This document shows positions 20,188-29,018 of a stretch of 64,000 nt of DNA, one piece after another. The stretch spans positions 124,001 to 188,000 of the forward strand of contig CANMTR010000005.1 of the NCBI GenBank assembly GCA_947500825.1, read 5' to 3'. The stretch is from an uncultured Paracoccaceae bacterium. Lineage in GTDB: Bacteria > Pseudomonadota > Alphaproteobacteria > Rhodobacterales > Rhodobacteraceae. The notes under the pieces were generated by a model, which saw only the letters and a program-made list of their open reading frames with translations, did not search any database and was not told the DNA's origin. Positions within the stretch are counted from its first letter, which is position 1; the number at the start of each line of letters is the position of its first letter. Made by a program: the position numbers and the translations under genes.

Positions 20188-23027
20188 GCGATCAGACCTC
20201 GAGCGCGGCGGCCGAACCCAAGATGGAGGAGGGCCGCCGGTCCTGGCGCAGCCGCTTCTCCCTCGTCTGGGCGATCCCGATCCTGGCGTTGCTGGTGTCG
20301 CTGGCGGTGGTCTGGCGGACCTATGCCGATCGCGGGCCGGTGATCGAGATCATGTTCGAGGATGCCTCGGGCATCCGCGCCGAGGAGACGCAGCTTCGCT
20401 ATCGCGACGTGGTCGTGGGGCTGGTGGAGGCCGTGCGCTTCACCGAGGATCTGAACCAGGTGATCGTCGAGGTGCGCGTCGACAAGGAAGTCGGCCCCTA
20501 TATCGACACGGACGCGCAATTCTGGGTGGTGCGGCCCGAAGTGTCGGCCCAGGGGGTCTCGGGCCTCGATACGGTGCTGAGCGGCGTCTACCTGATGGGG
20601 AGCTGGGACAGCAGCATCGACGAGGAACAGCACGCCTTCGAGGGGCTGCGGACCGCGCCGCTGGTCACCAACAACCGCGAGGGGATCGTGTTCGCCCTGC
20701 GCTCGACCTCGGCCTCGGGCCTGAGCGAGAACGCCCCGATCCTCTATCGCGGCATCGACGTGGGCCAGATCGGCAACCTGCGCCTCGCGGACGACGGGGT
20801 GTCGGTGCTGGCCGACGCTTTCGTGCGGGCGCCGGAATCGCGGCTGATCAACTCGGCCACGAGGTTCTGGGACACGTCCGGCTTCAACTTCTCCTTCGGG
20901 GCGAGCGGGGCGCAACTGAGCGTCGATTCGCTGGCCTCGCTGGTCACCGGTGGCGTCGCCTTCGAGACCACCGCCTCGGGCGGGGCGGAGCTGGAGGACG
21001 ATCCGGTGTTCCGCCTCTATCCCGACGAGGCGGCGGCGCGGTCGTCCGTGTTCGACTCCGCCTCGGAAGGGACGCCGGTCAACTTCACGGTGATCTTCGA
21101 CGAATCCGTCCCCGGCCTGGAGGTCGGCGCCGACGTGGAGTTCGGCGGCATCGTGGTCGGCCAGGTCTCGGGCCTGACGGGCGTGCTGGACGAGGAGACC
21201 TTCGGCGACAGCGGCGTGCGGCTCCTGACCACGCTGGAGCTGCAGCCGGGCAAGATGGGGCTCGAGGCGGGTGCGGCCGAAGAGGAGGTCTACGACTTCA
21301 TGGAATTCGCGGTCGACAGCGGCCTCAGGGCGCAGCTCGTGTCGGCCTCGCTCCTGGGCGGGTTGCAGATCGGCCTGATCCAGGTGGACGACACCTCGGA
21401 CGCGGGGGACGCCGATTCGGAACTGGAGCTCGACGCCGAGCCCTATCCGCGCATTCCGTCGATCCCCGCGGACCTGACCGATTTCGCCGACACCGCCGAG
21501 GGCGTGTTCAACCGGGTCAACAACCTGCCCATCGAGGAGCTGCTCGACAACGCGATCCTGGTGATGCAGTCGGTCAGCCGGGTCCTGAACTCGGACGGCG
21601 TGACCGAGGCGCCCGACGAGGTGCTCGGGCTTCTGGGTGACGTGCGTTCGTTCATCAACTCCGAGGGCATCCAGAACATCCCCGTTCAGGCGGGCGACAC
21701 CATGGCCGCGCTGTCGAGCACGGCCGGCCAGCTCAACGACGTGGTCACGCGCCTCAACGACGCGGGCGCGGTCCAGGCGCTGGTGGAGGCCCTGGAGGCC
21801 GCCGAGGAGGCCGCCGATTCCGTCTATGTCACAATGGAGGAGGGGCCCGAGACGCTCGACGAGATCAACGAGGCGGTCAACGAGCTGACCGAGCTGATCG
21901 CGACAACCAACGAGCTTCCGCTGGCCTCGGTGGTGGCGGAGACGGAAGGCTCCATCGCGGCGCTGCGCGAACTTCTGGCCGCGCCGGCGACGCAAGGTCT
22001 GACGGACGACGTCTCGACCCTGCTGGCAGAGGTCGAGGGGCTGGTCGCGGAGGTCCGCGAGGCGAACCTGATCGAGACGGCGAGCTCCACCCTGCTGGAG
22101 TTGCAGGCGACCGTCAGCCAGGTCGGCGACGACCTGTCGCCGGTCCTGGCGGAGGTGCAGGAGGCTGTGGCCTCGGCCCAGGGCTCCATCGACGAGGTGC
22201 CCGCGCTCCTGGAGAACGTCGAGCAGCTCACCGCGAATCTCAACCTCTTCGCGCAGGACCTCGCCGAGCTGCCGCTCGACCAGGCGGTGGCCAACGTGAA
22301 CGACCTGCTCGTGTCCATCGACCAGGTTGCGAGCGCGCCGGCGGTGCAGGAGCTGCCCGCCGAGGTGCAACAGACGCTGATCGCCTCGCGGGAGGTCCTG
22401 GCGGGCCTGAGCGACGAGGGTGGACTGATCGACCAGGCGACCACCTTCGTCGAGACGAGCGAGGACTCGGTCGTGGAGATCCGCGCCGCCCTGCGCCCCG
22501 TCCTGGTGGAAGCCCAGCGCGCCGCCGTGTCGGTGGCCGACGCCGCCGAGACCGCGCCCGAGGTGGCCGACCGCGCCAAGCGGGTGGCCGACCAGATCGA
22601 GCTTCTGGTCAACGAGGCGGCGGGCCTGCCGCTGGAGGAGATCGGCCAGCGCACCTCGACCCTCCTCGACAGTGCCAACACGCTCGTCTCCTCTCCCGAG
22701 ACGCAGCGGGTTCCGGGCGCCCTGTCGGACGCGCTGGAGGAGGTGCAGCGGCTCCTGATCCAGATCCAGGAGGGCGGGCTGATCGAGAACGCCAACGCCA
22801 CGCTCGCCTCCGTTAGGGGCGCGGCCGACGAGCTGCCGGTACTGCTGGACGACGTGAGCCAGCTTCTGAACCGGACCGGCACGGTGGTGGCCGGATACGA
22901 GGCCAACGGGCAGCTCGGCTCGGAGGTGCAATCGACCCTGCGCGACATCCAGGACGCGGCCAGCTCGGTCGACGCGCTGGCCCGCCAACTGGAACGCAGC
23001 CCCAATTCTCTCCTGTTCGGACGGTGA
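20184..23027 (+). CDS. PqiB/MCE-domain intermembrane transport protein with long repeat tail
   Basis: A 947-residue protein, against about 546 in E. coli PqiB. One membrane anchor (about 26-44) is followed by three MCE domains (about 51-145, 165-260 and 305-420), the ring-forming units of lipid tunnels. The rest, residues 446 to about 932, is a tail of four tandem repeats of about 119-130 residues, mostly helical and acidic, each opening with a Leu-Pro-(Leu/Ile) motif (see repeat entry). In the PqiB family the C-terminal helices form a needle-like channel across the periplasm; a longer tail would give a longer needle, which is inference. Coupled by overlap to the genes on both sides. Confidence 0.93.
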   Translation: MSDQTSSAAAEPKMEEGRRSWRSRFSLVWAIPILALLVSLAVVWRTYADRGPVIEIMFEDASGIRAEETQLRYRDVVVGLVEAVRFTEDLNQVIVEVRVDKEVGPYIDTDAQFWVVRPEVSAQGVSGLDTVLSGVYLMGSWDSSIDEEQHAFEGLRTAPLVTNNREGIVFALRSTSASGLSENAPILYRGIDVGQIGNLRLADDGVSVLADAFVRAPESRLINSATRFWDTSGFNFSFGASGAQLSVDSLASLVTGGVAFETTASGGAELEDDPVFRLYPDEAAARSSVFDSASEGTPVNFTVIFDESVPGLEVGADVEFGGIVVGQVSGLTGVLDEETFGDSGVRLLTTLELQPGKMGLEAGAAEEEVYDFMEFAVDSGLRAQLVSASLLGGLQIGLIQVDDTSDAGDADSELELDAEPYPRIPSIPADLTDFADTAEGVFNRVNNLPIEELLDNAILVMQSVSRVLNSDGVTEAPDEVLGLLGDVRSFINSEGIQNIPVQAGDTMAALSSTAGQLNDVVTRLNDAGAVQALVEALEAAEEAADSVYVTMEEGPETLDEINEAVNELTELIATTNELPLASVVAETEGSIAALRELLAAPATQGLTDDVSTLLAEVEGLVAEVREANLIETASSTLLELQATVSQVGDDLSPVLAEVQEAVASAQGSIDEVPALLENVEQLTANLNLFAQDLAELPLDQAVANVNDLLVSIDQVASAPAVQELPAEVQQTLIASREVLAGLSDEGGLIDQATTFVETSEDSVVEIRAALRPVLVEAQRAAVSVADAAETAPEVADRAKRVADQIELLVNEAAGLPLEEIGQRTSTLLDSANTLVSSPETQRVPGALSDALEEVQRLLIQIQEGGLIENANATLASVRGAADELPVLLDDVSQLLNRTGTVVAGYEANGQLGSEVQSTLRDIQDAASSVDALARQLERSPNSLLFGR
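21519..22979 (+). repeat. Four tandem ~119-residue protein repeats in the PqiB tail
   Basis: Repeat units start at residues 446, 576, 695 and 814 of the PqiB-like protein. They open with NNLPIEELL, NELPLASVV, ELPLDQAVA and GLPLEEIGQ. At matching positions units 2-4 carry a P/Q-x-L/V-P/T turn (TQGLTDDV, VQELPAEV, TQRVPGAL), a Leu-Ile-Glu/Asp motif (NLIETA, GLIDQA, GLIENA) and, in units 2 and 3, SPVLAEVQEA / RPVLVEAQRA. Units 2 and 3 are both exactly 119 residues. Unit 1 is longer and more diverged. The repeats are at protein level, not recent DNA copies. Confidence 0.85.
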
Positions 23028-23029
23028 CG

Positions 23030-23587
23030 ATGACACGGACGCTCCTATTCGCCGCCGCGGCGGCCCTTCTGACCGCCTGCGGGGGCGAGACGCTCCGCTA
23101 CGACCTGCCGCCCACGCGGGCGGCGGACCGCATCCCCGTGTCGGTGGGCGCGGTGGAGGTGCGGGACGTGTCGCTGCCCCTCTATGCCGGGCAGGAGGTG
23201 ATCTTCACGGAAGGGCCGGACGGGGCGCTCCGGAGCGACGACAACCTGCTCTGGGCCGACGATCCGGGCCGCAGCTTCACCGAGGGTCTCGCCTTCTCGC
23301 TGGCGGCGCAGACGCGGGCGCGTGTCGCGGCCGAGCCCTGGCCGTTCTACGACCGGCCCGACGTGCGGCTGGATGTGCGGGTGTCGCGGGCGCTGCCGGG
23401 CCGCGACGGGATCTTCCGGCTATCGGGGCAGTACTTCGTGGCGTCCAACGACGGCCAGGCGCGGGAAGTGGCGCGCCGGTTCGACCTGCAGGCCCCCTAT
23501 GACGGACGTAGCGTCGCCTCGATCGCCGCGGCGAAATCGCAGCTCATAGACGAGCTGGCCGCGCGGATCGCGCGCGACGGGCTCTAG
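23030..23587 (+). CDS. PqiC-like outer-membrane lipoprotein (ABC-type transport auxiliary)
   Basis: A 185-residue lipoprotein: signal MTRTLLFAAAAALLTAC with lipobox LTAC and Cys17. The body has the PqiC/DUF330 pattern (RIPVSVGAVEVRDVSLPLY, then a surface-exposed domain with DVRLDVRVSRALPG). In E. coli PqiC forms the outer-membrane base for the PqiB needle. A GTG at 23024 overlapping the pqiB stop is an alternative start. It ends against the convergent sugar-kinase gene in a shared CTAG. Confidence 0.88.
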   Translation: MTRTLLFAAAAALLTACGGETLRYDLPPTRAADRIPVSVGAVEVRDVSLPLYAGQEVIFTEGPDGALRSDDNLLWADDPGRSFTEGLAFSLAAQTRARVAAEPWPFYDRPDVRLDVRVSRALPGRDGIFRLSGQYFVASNDGQAREVARRFDLQAPYDGRSVASIAAAKSQLIDELAARIARDGL

Positions 23588-24504
23588 CCGATCTCGGCCC
23601 GGGTGGGCGGGTTTGCGCCCGCCCGCGCCACGGTGACCGCGGCGGCCTTCGTGCCCAGGGTGAGCGCGCGCTCGACGGTCTCGCGGTCGAGGGCGCGCAG
23701 GGCGTCCTTGGTCAGCGCGCCATCGTCCGACAGGGAGGCCAGGATGCCGGCATTGAACGTGTCGCCGGCGCCCACCGTGTCCACGACCTCCACCCGGCGC
23801 GAGGACACGGTAACGGGATCGCCCGCGCCGAAGGCGGTGACGCCCGCGGCCCCTTCCGTCAGGCACACGAGGGCGGGGCCGTGATCCAGCACGGTGCGCG
23901 CGCGCGCCTCGGGGCTGCCGGCCCCGGTCAGCCAGTCGAGGTCTTCGTCGGAGACCTTCACGATGTCGGCGCGCGCGATCATGCGCCAGATCCGGGCGCG
24001 ATAGGCATCCGCGTCGGCGATGAAGCCCGGACGCACGTTGGGGTCGAGCATCATCGGCATCCCCGGGGCGAGCCGGGCGGAGAGCGCGTCGTAGGCGTCG
24101 GCGCAGGGTTCCACCGCCAGGGAGATACCGCCGAAGAAGCAGGCCGTCGCCGGCACGTCGCGGGGCAGGTCGCCCTTGGACAGCATCCGCCCGGCGGTAT
24201 TCTCGTCGTAGAAGGCGTAGGCGGCCTGGCCGTCGCTCAGGGTGACGAAGGCCAGGGTGGTCGGCCGGTCGGAGCGGTGGGCGAGGGAGATGTCGATCCC
24301 GTCGCCCTTGAGCGCGCGGGCGATCTGGGCGCCGAAGATGTCGGTGGAGAGGCCGGAGAAGAACGCGGTCGGCGTGCCCAGCCGGGCCAGGGCCGTGGCG
24401 GTGTTGAGGACCGCGCCGCCCACATGGGGGGCGAAGGCCGGTTCGCCCGCGGCCGTCTCGCGCGGGAGCATGTCGATCAGCGCCTCGCCGCTGCACAGGA
24501 TCAT
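23584..24504 (-). CDS. PfkB-family carbohydrate kinase, probably fructokinase
   Basis: Phosphorylates a sugar with ATP. The 306 residues have the N-terminal PfkB signature region (HVGGAVLNTATALARLG at 27-43) and the C-terminal one, DTVGAGDTFNAG (242-253), with catalytic base Asp248. Overall it resembles bacterial fructokinases (CSGEALIDMLP start), but no sugar transporter or other sugar gene adjoins to confirm the substrate. The ATG at 24504 is chosen since MILCSGEALIDM is the family start. Monocistronic. Confidence 0.88.
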   Translation of the reverse strand: MILCSGEALIDMLPRETAAGEPAFAPHVGGAVLNTATALARLGTPTAFFSGLSTDIFGAQIARALKGDGIDISLAHRSDRPTTLAFVTLSDGQAAYAFYDENTAGRMLSKGDLPRDVPATACFFGGISLAVEPCADAYDALSARLAPGMPMMLDPNVRPGFIADADAYRARIWRMIARADIVKVSDEDLDWLTGAGSPEARARTVLDHGPALVCLTEGAAGVTAFGAGDPVTVSSRRVEVVDTVGAGDTFNAGILASLSDDGALTKDALRALDRETVERALTLGTKAAAVTVARAGANPPTRAEIG

Positions 24505-24567
24505 CTGGTGCCCTCCCCGGTATCGCATCCGGGATAGTCCGCCCCCCGGGCTGGCGCAACCGCCCGC

Positions 24568-25512
24568 TCAGACCGACTCGGACAGAAGCTCGCGGGCGAT
24601 GGTATGGACGATGGGCCGCGCCTCGTCCTCGGACATGCCGGGCCGCAGGCGGGGATCGTAGAGAATGCCCAGGAGATACTCGTCCATCGTGGTCAGGAGC
24701 GCGAATTCCTCGTCGTCGTTGAAGATCGAGGGCCGGGCGCGGGGCGAGTCGTTGGCCAGCCCCAGGCCTTGCGCGATCTCCTCGTGCAGGCACGACTGGC
24801 GCAGCAGGTCGGGATGCTCTGCCCGGACCAGCGCCACGGCGCGGGCGTAGCGGCCCGTGTTGCCCTCGTCGAGCGCGAAGACGACGCAGTAGCTCGATCG
24901 AGGCAGGTCCAGGACCGAGCGCAGGGCCGGCTCCGACAGGCCCGGGACGAGGCGCCGCAGCTCGGGGCCGAGGGCGCGCCGCTCGCTCTCGGAGACGACA
25001 TAGACGACGAAGTTGCCGTCCGCGTCCACGGTCGAGATCGGGTGCCCGGTGACCCGCCCCAGGCGGGTCGCGAAGGCGCGGATCTCGTTGGCGTCGCGGG
25101 TGCGCTGCGCGGGGTCGATCGTGGGGCCGAATCGCGGCTCGATCCGCACCGGGCGGCTCCAGCGGTGGAGGCGGCTGGCGGTGCGGCGGGCCACCGCGAT
25201 GCCGCCGTCGGGGGCGTATTCCTCGTAGAAGGCGAGTTCGAGGAAGGTTCGCGCCAGCCGGTCGGCGTCGAAGGGGGTGTCGGGGCCGCCGCCGTCCTGG
25301 CGCAGCAACCCGCGGATCAGGAAGGATTGCTCGATGTCACGGTAGTAGGCGGCCAGCTCCCGGCTGGAGGCGCTGGGAACGGGCAGGGCGGCGGGCTGCG
25401 GCGCGGCCGCGCGCTGGGGGCGCTCCGGCGGGCGGGGCACCGGCTCCACGGCCCCCGTCCGCGCGCAGGCCGCGAGGCCCAGGAGGGCCAGGAGGCACAG
25501 GACGCGCCTCAT
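24568..25512 (-). CDS. DUF2927 lipoprotein, last gene of the TelA cluster
   Basis: A 314-residue lipoprotein: MRRVLCLLALLGLAAC, lipobox LAAC, Cys16, then a Pro/Ala-rich linker to about residue 50. The rest is the DUF2927 domain, of unknown function. It holds HEEIAQGLGL (243-252), which recalls a metalloprotease HE motif with a conserved downstream SIFNDDEEF, but the second histidine of HExxH is replaced, so activity is uncertain. Its ATG overlaps the TelA stop (ATGA), tying it to a toxic-anion-resistance type operon. Confidence 0.8.
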   Translation of the reverse strand: MRRVLCLLALLGLAACARTGAVEPVPRPPERPQRAAAPQPAALPVPSASSRELAAYYRDIEQSFLIRGLLRQDGGGPDTPFDADRLARTFLELAFYEEYAPDGGIAVARRTASRLHRWSRPVRIEPRFGPTIDPAQRTRDANEIRAFATRLGRVTGHPISTVDADGNFVVYVVSESERRALGPELRRLVPGLSEPALRSVLDLPRSSYCVVFALDEGNTGRYARAVALVRAEHPDLLRQSCLHEEIAQGLGLANDSPRARPSIFNDDEEFALLTTMDEYLLGILYDPRLRPGMSEDEARPIVHTIARELLSESV

Positions 25513-26645
25513 CCGCGGGGAAGGCCGTCGCGGGTGCGGGCGTTGGAGAGGGCGTCGCGAAGGTCGCCCTCCATCCGGTCGAGGTCGGCCTCGGCCTCGG
25601 CGCGGGCGGCGCGGCCCTCCTCGGCGATGGAGAGGCTGTCCTCGATGGTGGCGATCAGCTCGTCGTTGGCCGCCTGCACCGCCTCGATGTCGAAGACGCC
25701 GCGCTCGGTCTCGGTGCGGATCTTGTCGTTGGCGCGGCGCAGGTTGCGCGCGTTGGCGCCCAGAAGCTCGTTTGTGAGGTCGGAGGCGTCGCGCAGGGCG
25801 TCGGCGGCCTCCTCGGAACGCTGGATCGTCATCGCCTGGGCGAGTTGCGTCTCCCACAGGGGGACGGTGTTGACGAGGGTGGAGTCGATCTTGGTCACCA
25901 GGGCCTTGTCGTTCTCCTGCACCAGCCGGATCGAGGGCAGGGACTGCATGGTGACCTGGCGGGTCAGGCGCAGGTCGTGGACCCGCCGCTCCAGGTCGTC
26001 GCGGACAGAGCGGAGGTCCCGCAATTCCTGGGCGGCGACGACGTCGTCTCCCGCGGCCTCCCGGGCGGGGATCTCGCGCTCGTCGATCCGGCGCAGCATC
26101 TCCTGCCCGGCGGCGATATAGAGGACCAGCTCGTCGTGGAACGACAGGGTCTTGTCGTAGAGCAGGTCGAGCGACTTGATGTCCTTCAGCAGCTTGTGCT
26201 CGTGTTCCAGCAGGTCGTCGGAGATGGCGTCGATCTGGGCCTGCACGTCCTCGAACTTGGCCAGGAAGCGCGAGATCGGCGTGGCGCGGCCCAGGAGCCG
26301 GTCGAACAGGGAGCGCTTGCGGCGCATGTCCAGCTCGGTCGTGGAGAAGCCGCGCAAGGCGGAGACCATGTCGCGGAGCGATTCGCCGGCCGGGCCGACC
26401 TGCTTGTTGCGCACGTCCGCCAGCATCGACTGGCTGATGCGCTGCAGTTCCTCCTGCGCGGAGGAGCCGAAGCGCAGGATGGAGCCCGAATCGCCCATGT
26501 CGAGCCGCTCGATGCGCGCCTCGATGGCCGCGCGCGTCGCCTCGGGCGCGGTGGCGTAGTCGGGAACGCCGACCGCGCGGTCGGGCTCGGGCGTCTCGGG
26601 CAGGTCTGCGGGCAGCGCGCTGCGTCTCTTGCGGTCGGTCGCCAA
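25509..26645 (-). CDS. Toxic anion resistance protein, TelA family
   Basis: A 378-residue, almost wholly alpha-helical cytoplasmic protein matching the TelA/KlaA family: RFGSSAQEELQRISQSML near residue 58, the SLFDRLLGR segment, AKFEDVQAQID, and the late VPLWETQLAQAM. TelA proteins are linked to tellurite, colicin or antibiotic stress, with no known mechanism. The start is TTG at 26645 with GAGG 9 bases before it. It starts 2 nt after the xpaC-like stop and overlaps the DUF2927 gene by 4 nt. Confidence 0.92.
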   Translation of the reverse strand: MATDRKRRSALPADLPETPEPDRAVGVPDYATAPEATRAAIEARIERLDMGDSGSILRFGSSAQEELQRISQSMLADVRNKQVGPAGESLRDMVSALRGFSTTELDMRRKRSLFDRLLGRATPISRFLAKFEDVQAQIDAISDDLLEHEHKLLKDIKSLDLLYDKTLSFHDELVLYIAAGQEMLRRIDEREIPAREAAGDDVVAAQELRDLRSVRDDLERRVHDLRLTRQVTMQSLPSIRLVQENDKALVTKIDSTLVNTVPLWETQLAQAMTIQRSEEAADALRDASDLTNELLGANARNLRRANDKIRTETERGVFDIEAVQAANDELIATIEDSLSIAEEGRAARAEAEADLDRMEGDLRDALSNARTRDGLPRG

Positions 26646-26647
26646 AT

Positions 26648-27484
26648 CTACACCTCGTCTGTGCCGGCGGGCGCCAGGTCGTCCCGGCGCAACCTGTCGC
26701 GCAGGACCTCGATCTCCACGTCCAGGTCGGAGCGGTTGTCGAGCAGCATCGTCTCCGTGCGCCTGGCGAATCCCTGTTCCAGGTCGTCGAGCAGGGCCAC
26801 GAACTCGGCCCGCGCGCCCGGCCCGGAGCTGTCCCCCAGGTCGGCGTATTTCTCGGCCGCGTCGCGGGCCCCGGTGAGATAGATGCCGAGCCAGGCACGG
26901 GCGCGGGGCAGGTCGCGCGGCGCGCGCTCGACCTTGCGGAAAAGGCCCCGCGCGGTGGCCGAGAACTCCTCCACCCGCGCCATGAGTGGCCGGTCGCCGG
27001 TCCGTTCCACATGCGCGCGCATGGCGGCAAGGTGGGCCTCGGCCCGGTCCACGGCGTCGGCGGCGCGGTCGGATTGCCAGGTCTCGGCGCCCTCGGGGTA
27101 CTTGTTGCGCAAGGGGTCGATGCCGAAGGCGCCGGCGTGGAGCGCCACGCCCAGGAGACCCAGCGCGACCGCGCCGCCGATCGCGGGCAGGCCCGCCAGC
27201 GCCAGCCCGGTCCCGGTGAGCGCGGCACCCAGGAGCTTGCGCGGCAGGGCGGGGCGGCGGGCGGCGGCGCGGATCTCGAACGCCATCTCGGCGCGGATCC
27301 CCTCGCGGGTGAAATGGGCGGCGGCCATGAGCGCGAAGAAGGCGGCGATGTCGAGCGCCAGGCCCACGGGGCCGTCGTTCCAGCCGGTGAACAGGAGCGG
27401 GATCGGCGCGATGTAGAGGGCATTCGTCCGCGCGCCCGCGCGCACGGGACGGCGCCCGGACCAGCCGGTCGCGTCGTCGGGCAT
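26648..27484 (-). CDS. XpaC-like membrane protein (5-bromo-4-chloroindolyl phosphate hydrolysis family)
   Basis: A 278-residue protein with hydrophobic segments near residues 24-55 and 80-120 and a long charged helical C-terminal region (about 130-270). Layout and neighbourhood match the XpaC family, which very often precedes TelA. Despite the family name, enzyme activity is doubtful. Its ATG shares a base with the stop of the small upstream membrane-protein gene. Proposed role: membrane partner of TelA. Confidence 0.78.
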   Translation of the reverse strand: MPDDATGWSGRRPVRAGARTNALYIAPIPLLFTGWNDGPVGLALDIAAFFALMAAAHFTREGIRAEMAFEIRAAARRPALPRKLLGAALTGTGLALAGLPAIGGAVALGLLGVALHAGAFGIDPLRNKYPEGAETWQSDRAADAVDRAEAHLAAMRAHVERTGDRPLMARVEEFSATARGLFRKVERAPRDLPRARAWLGIYLTGARDAAEKYADLGDSSGPGARAEFVALLDDLEQGFARRTETMLLDNRSDLDVEIEVLRDRLRRDDLAPAGTDEV

Positions 27485-27687
27485 CAGCCGGCCCCCCAGA
27501 TCGCCGCGTAGAAGATCAGGGAGACGAGGAGGACGAAGGAGAGACGTTGCATCGGCGTGGCTCCAAGGGCGGCCAGTCGCGGCGCGGATCGAAGCGTGGC
27601 GGCCAACCGCGCCAGACGCTCGACCGCGAGGACGAGAAGCGCCAGGGCGGTGGCGAGGACGAGGGCGGTGAAGATCAGGCGCGGCAT
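27484..27687 (-). CDS. Small two-helix membrane protein, first gene of the TelA cluster
   Basis: A 67-residue protein with two hydrophobic helices (about 4-24 and 49-66) and a basic linker (RLARLAATLRSAPRLA). I do not recognise a family. Start ATG at 27687. Its TGA overlaps the ATG of the XpaC-like gene, which argues it is real and made together with it. It could anchor or regulate the XpaC/TelA pair; that is a guess from position. Confidence 0.65.
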   Translation of the reverse strand: MPRLIFTALVLATALALLVLAVERLARLAATLRSAPRLAALGATPMQRLSFVLLVSLIFYAAIWGAG

Positions 27688-27747
27688 GGCGGGACGGTGT
27701 CGGGTCCATTTCGATATAGGGGCGCGCAGGCCGCGGTGCCAGCCGTG

Positions 27748-28548
27748 TCAGCTGGGCCTGCGCCGGACCGTGCGCCTGGGGGCACGCTTCTCGGCGAAGC
27801 CCTCGGTGGACAGGCCGAGCTGGTCGCGCAGGACACGCGGCTTGACCTCCTCGACCGCGCCGGGGGCGATGTCGCCCAGGCGGAACGGGCCGAAGGAGAC
27901 GCGGATGAGCCGCCCGACGGGAAAGCCCACCGCCTCGAGCGCGCGGCGGATCTCGCGGTTCTTGCCCTCGCGCAGGCCGATGGTCAGCCAGGCGTTGGCG
28001 CCCTGCTGGCGGTCGATCCGCACTTCCATGGGGCGGAACCGCTGGCCCTCGACCTCGATCCCGCGGCGCAGGGGCTCGAGATCGGCATCGCTGGGCGAGC
28101 CGTTGATCCGGGCGCGGTATTTCCTGAGCCAGCCGGTTGCGGGCAGCTCCAGCCGCCGCTTGATGTCGCCGTCGTTGGTCAGGAGCAGGAGCCCCTCGGA
28201 ATTGATGTCGAGCCGGCCGACGGAGACGACGCGCGGCATTCCCTCGGGGAGGCGCTCGAACACGGTTGGGCGGCCCTTCTCGTCGCGGGCCGTGGTGACG
28301 AGGCCGGCGGGCTTATGATGGAGCCAGAGCCGCGCGTTGTCGGGCGGGCCCAGGAGGGTTCCGTCGACCTCCACCTTGTCGGCCACGGTCACGTTGAGCG
28401 CGGGGCTGTCGATGGGCTTGCCGTTCACGCGCACGCGCCCCTCGGCGATCAGGCGCTCGGCCTCGCGACGCGAGGCGCGGCCCGATCGGGCGATGACCTT
28501 GGCGATGCGGTCGCCGTCTGGGCTGGGACTTGTCATGGAGGCCGTCAT
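27748..28548 (-). CDS. Pseudouridine synthase, RluB/RsuA family
   Basis: Converts uridine to pseudouridine in rRNA. The 266 residues have an N-terminal S4 RNA-binding domain (about 12-60: RIAKVIARSG, EAERLIAEGRVRVNG) and the catalytic domain with Asp114 in GRLDINSEGLLLL. The C-terminal basic tail (RAPRRTVRRR) is typical of RluB-like forms. Starts 17 nt from tadA on the other strand, so the two promoters overlap. Whether the target is 23S U2605 (RluB) or another site cannot be read here. Confidence 0.9.
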   Translation of the reverse strand: MTASMTSPSPDGDRIAKVIARSGRASRREAERLIAEGRVRVNGKPIDSPALNVTVADKVEVDGTLLGPPDNARLWLHHKPAGLVTTARDEKGRPTVFERLPEGMPRVVSVGRLDINSEGLLLLTNDGDIKRRLELPATGWLRKYRARINGSPSDADLEPLRRGIEVEGQRFRPMEVRIDRQQGANAWLTIGLREGKNREIRRALEAVGFPVGRLIRVSFGPFRLGDIAPGAVEEVKPRVLRDQLGLSTEGFAEKRAPRRTVRRRPS

Positions 28549-28565
28549 AGGGGCAGGGGAGGGCC

Positions 28566-29018
28566 ATGCAAAGCCCGTTCCGATCCTGGATGGACATCGC
28601 CCTGGAAGAGGCCCGCGCCGCCGCCGCCCGCGGCGAGGTGCCCGTGGGCGCGGTGGTGGTGCGGGGCGGCACGGTATTGGGCCGGGCGGGAAACCGTACG
28701 CGGGAATTGCGCGACCCCTCGGCCCATGCCGAGGTGCAGGCGATCCGGGCGGCCTGCGCCGGGGCCGGATCGGAGCGCCTGCCCGGCGCAGACCTCTATG
28801 TCACGCTGGAGCCCTGCGCGGCCTGCGCGGGCGTGATCGCCGCGGCGCGGATCGCGCGGCTCTACTACGGGGCGTCCGACCCCAAGTCGGGGGGCGTGGC
28901 GCAGGGCGCGCGGGTATTCACCCACCCCCAGTCGCACCACGCGCCGGAGGTCTATGACGGGATCGCGGCGGAGCCGGCGGCGGACCTGCTGCGGGCGTTC
29001 TTCGCCGGGCGGCGCTAG
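28566..29018 (+). CDS. tadA: tRNA-specific adenosine deaminase
   Basis: Makes inosine at the wobble position of tRNA-Arg(ACG). The 150 residues have the zinc deaminase motifs HAE (His54, Glu56 in SAHAEVQAI) and PCAAC (Cys84, Cys87), with the N-terminal PVGAVVV strand. Shorter than E. coli TadA by about 15 residues, within the normal range. Its TAG stop lies in CTAG shared with the convergent lipB stop. Confidence 0.94.
   Translation: MQSPFRSWMDIALEEARAAAARGEVPVGAVVVRGGTVLGRAGNRTRELRDPSAHAEVQAIRAACAGAGSERLPGADLYVTLEPCAACAGVIAAARIARLYYGASDPKSGGVAQGARVFTHPQSHHAPEVYDGIAAEPAADLLRAFFAGRR

Noticed and set aside
19968-23036. A 1022-codon open frame antisense to the PqiB-like gene
   Set aside because: Low-complexity Arg/His/Leu-rich translation with no recognisable domain; the plus-strand gene has clear MCE domains and coupled neighbours.
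24568-25512. DUF2927 protein called as a metallopeptidase from HEEIAQGLG
   Set aside because: The second histidine of HExxH is missing and no clear third ligand is visible, so I record only the resemblance.
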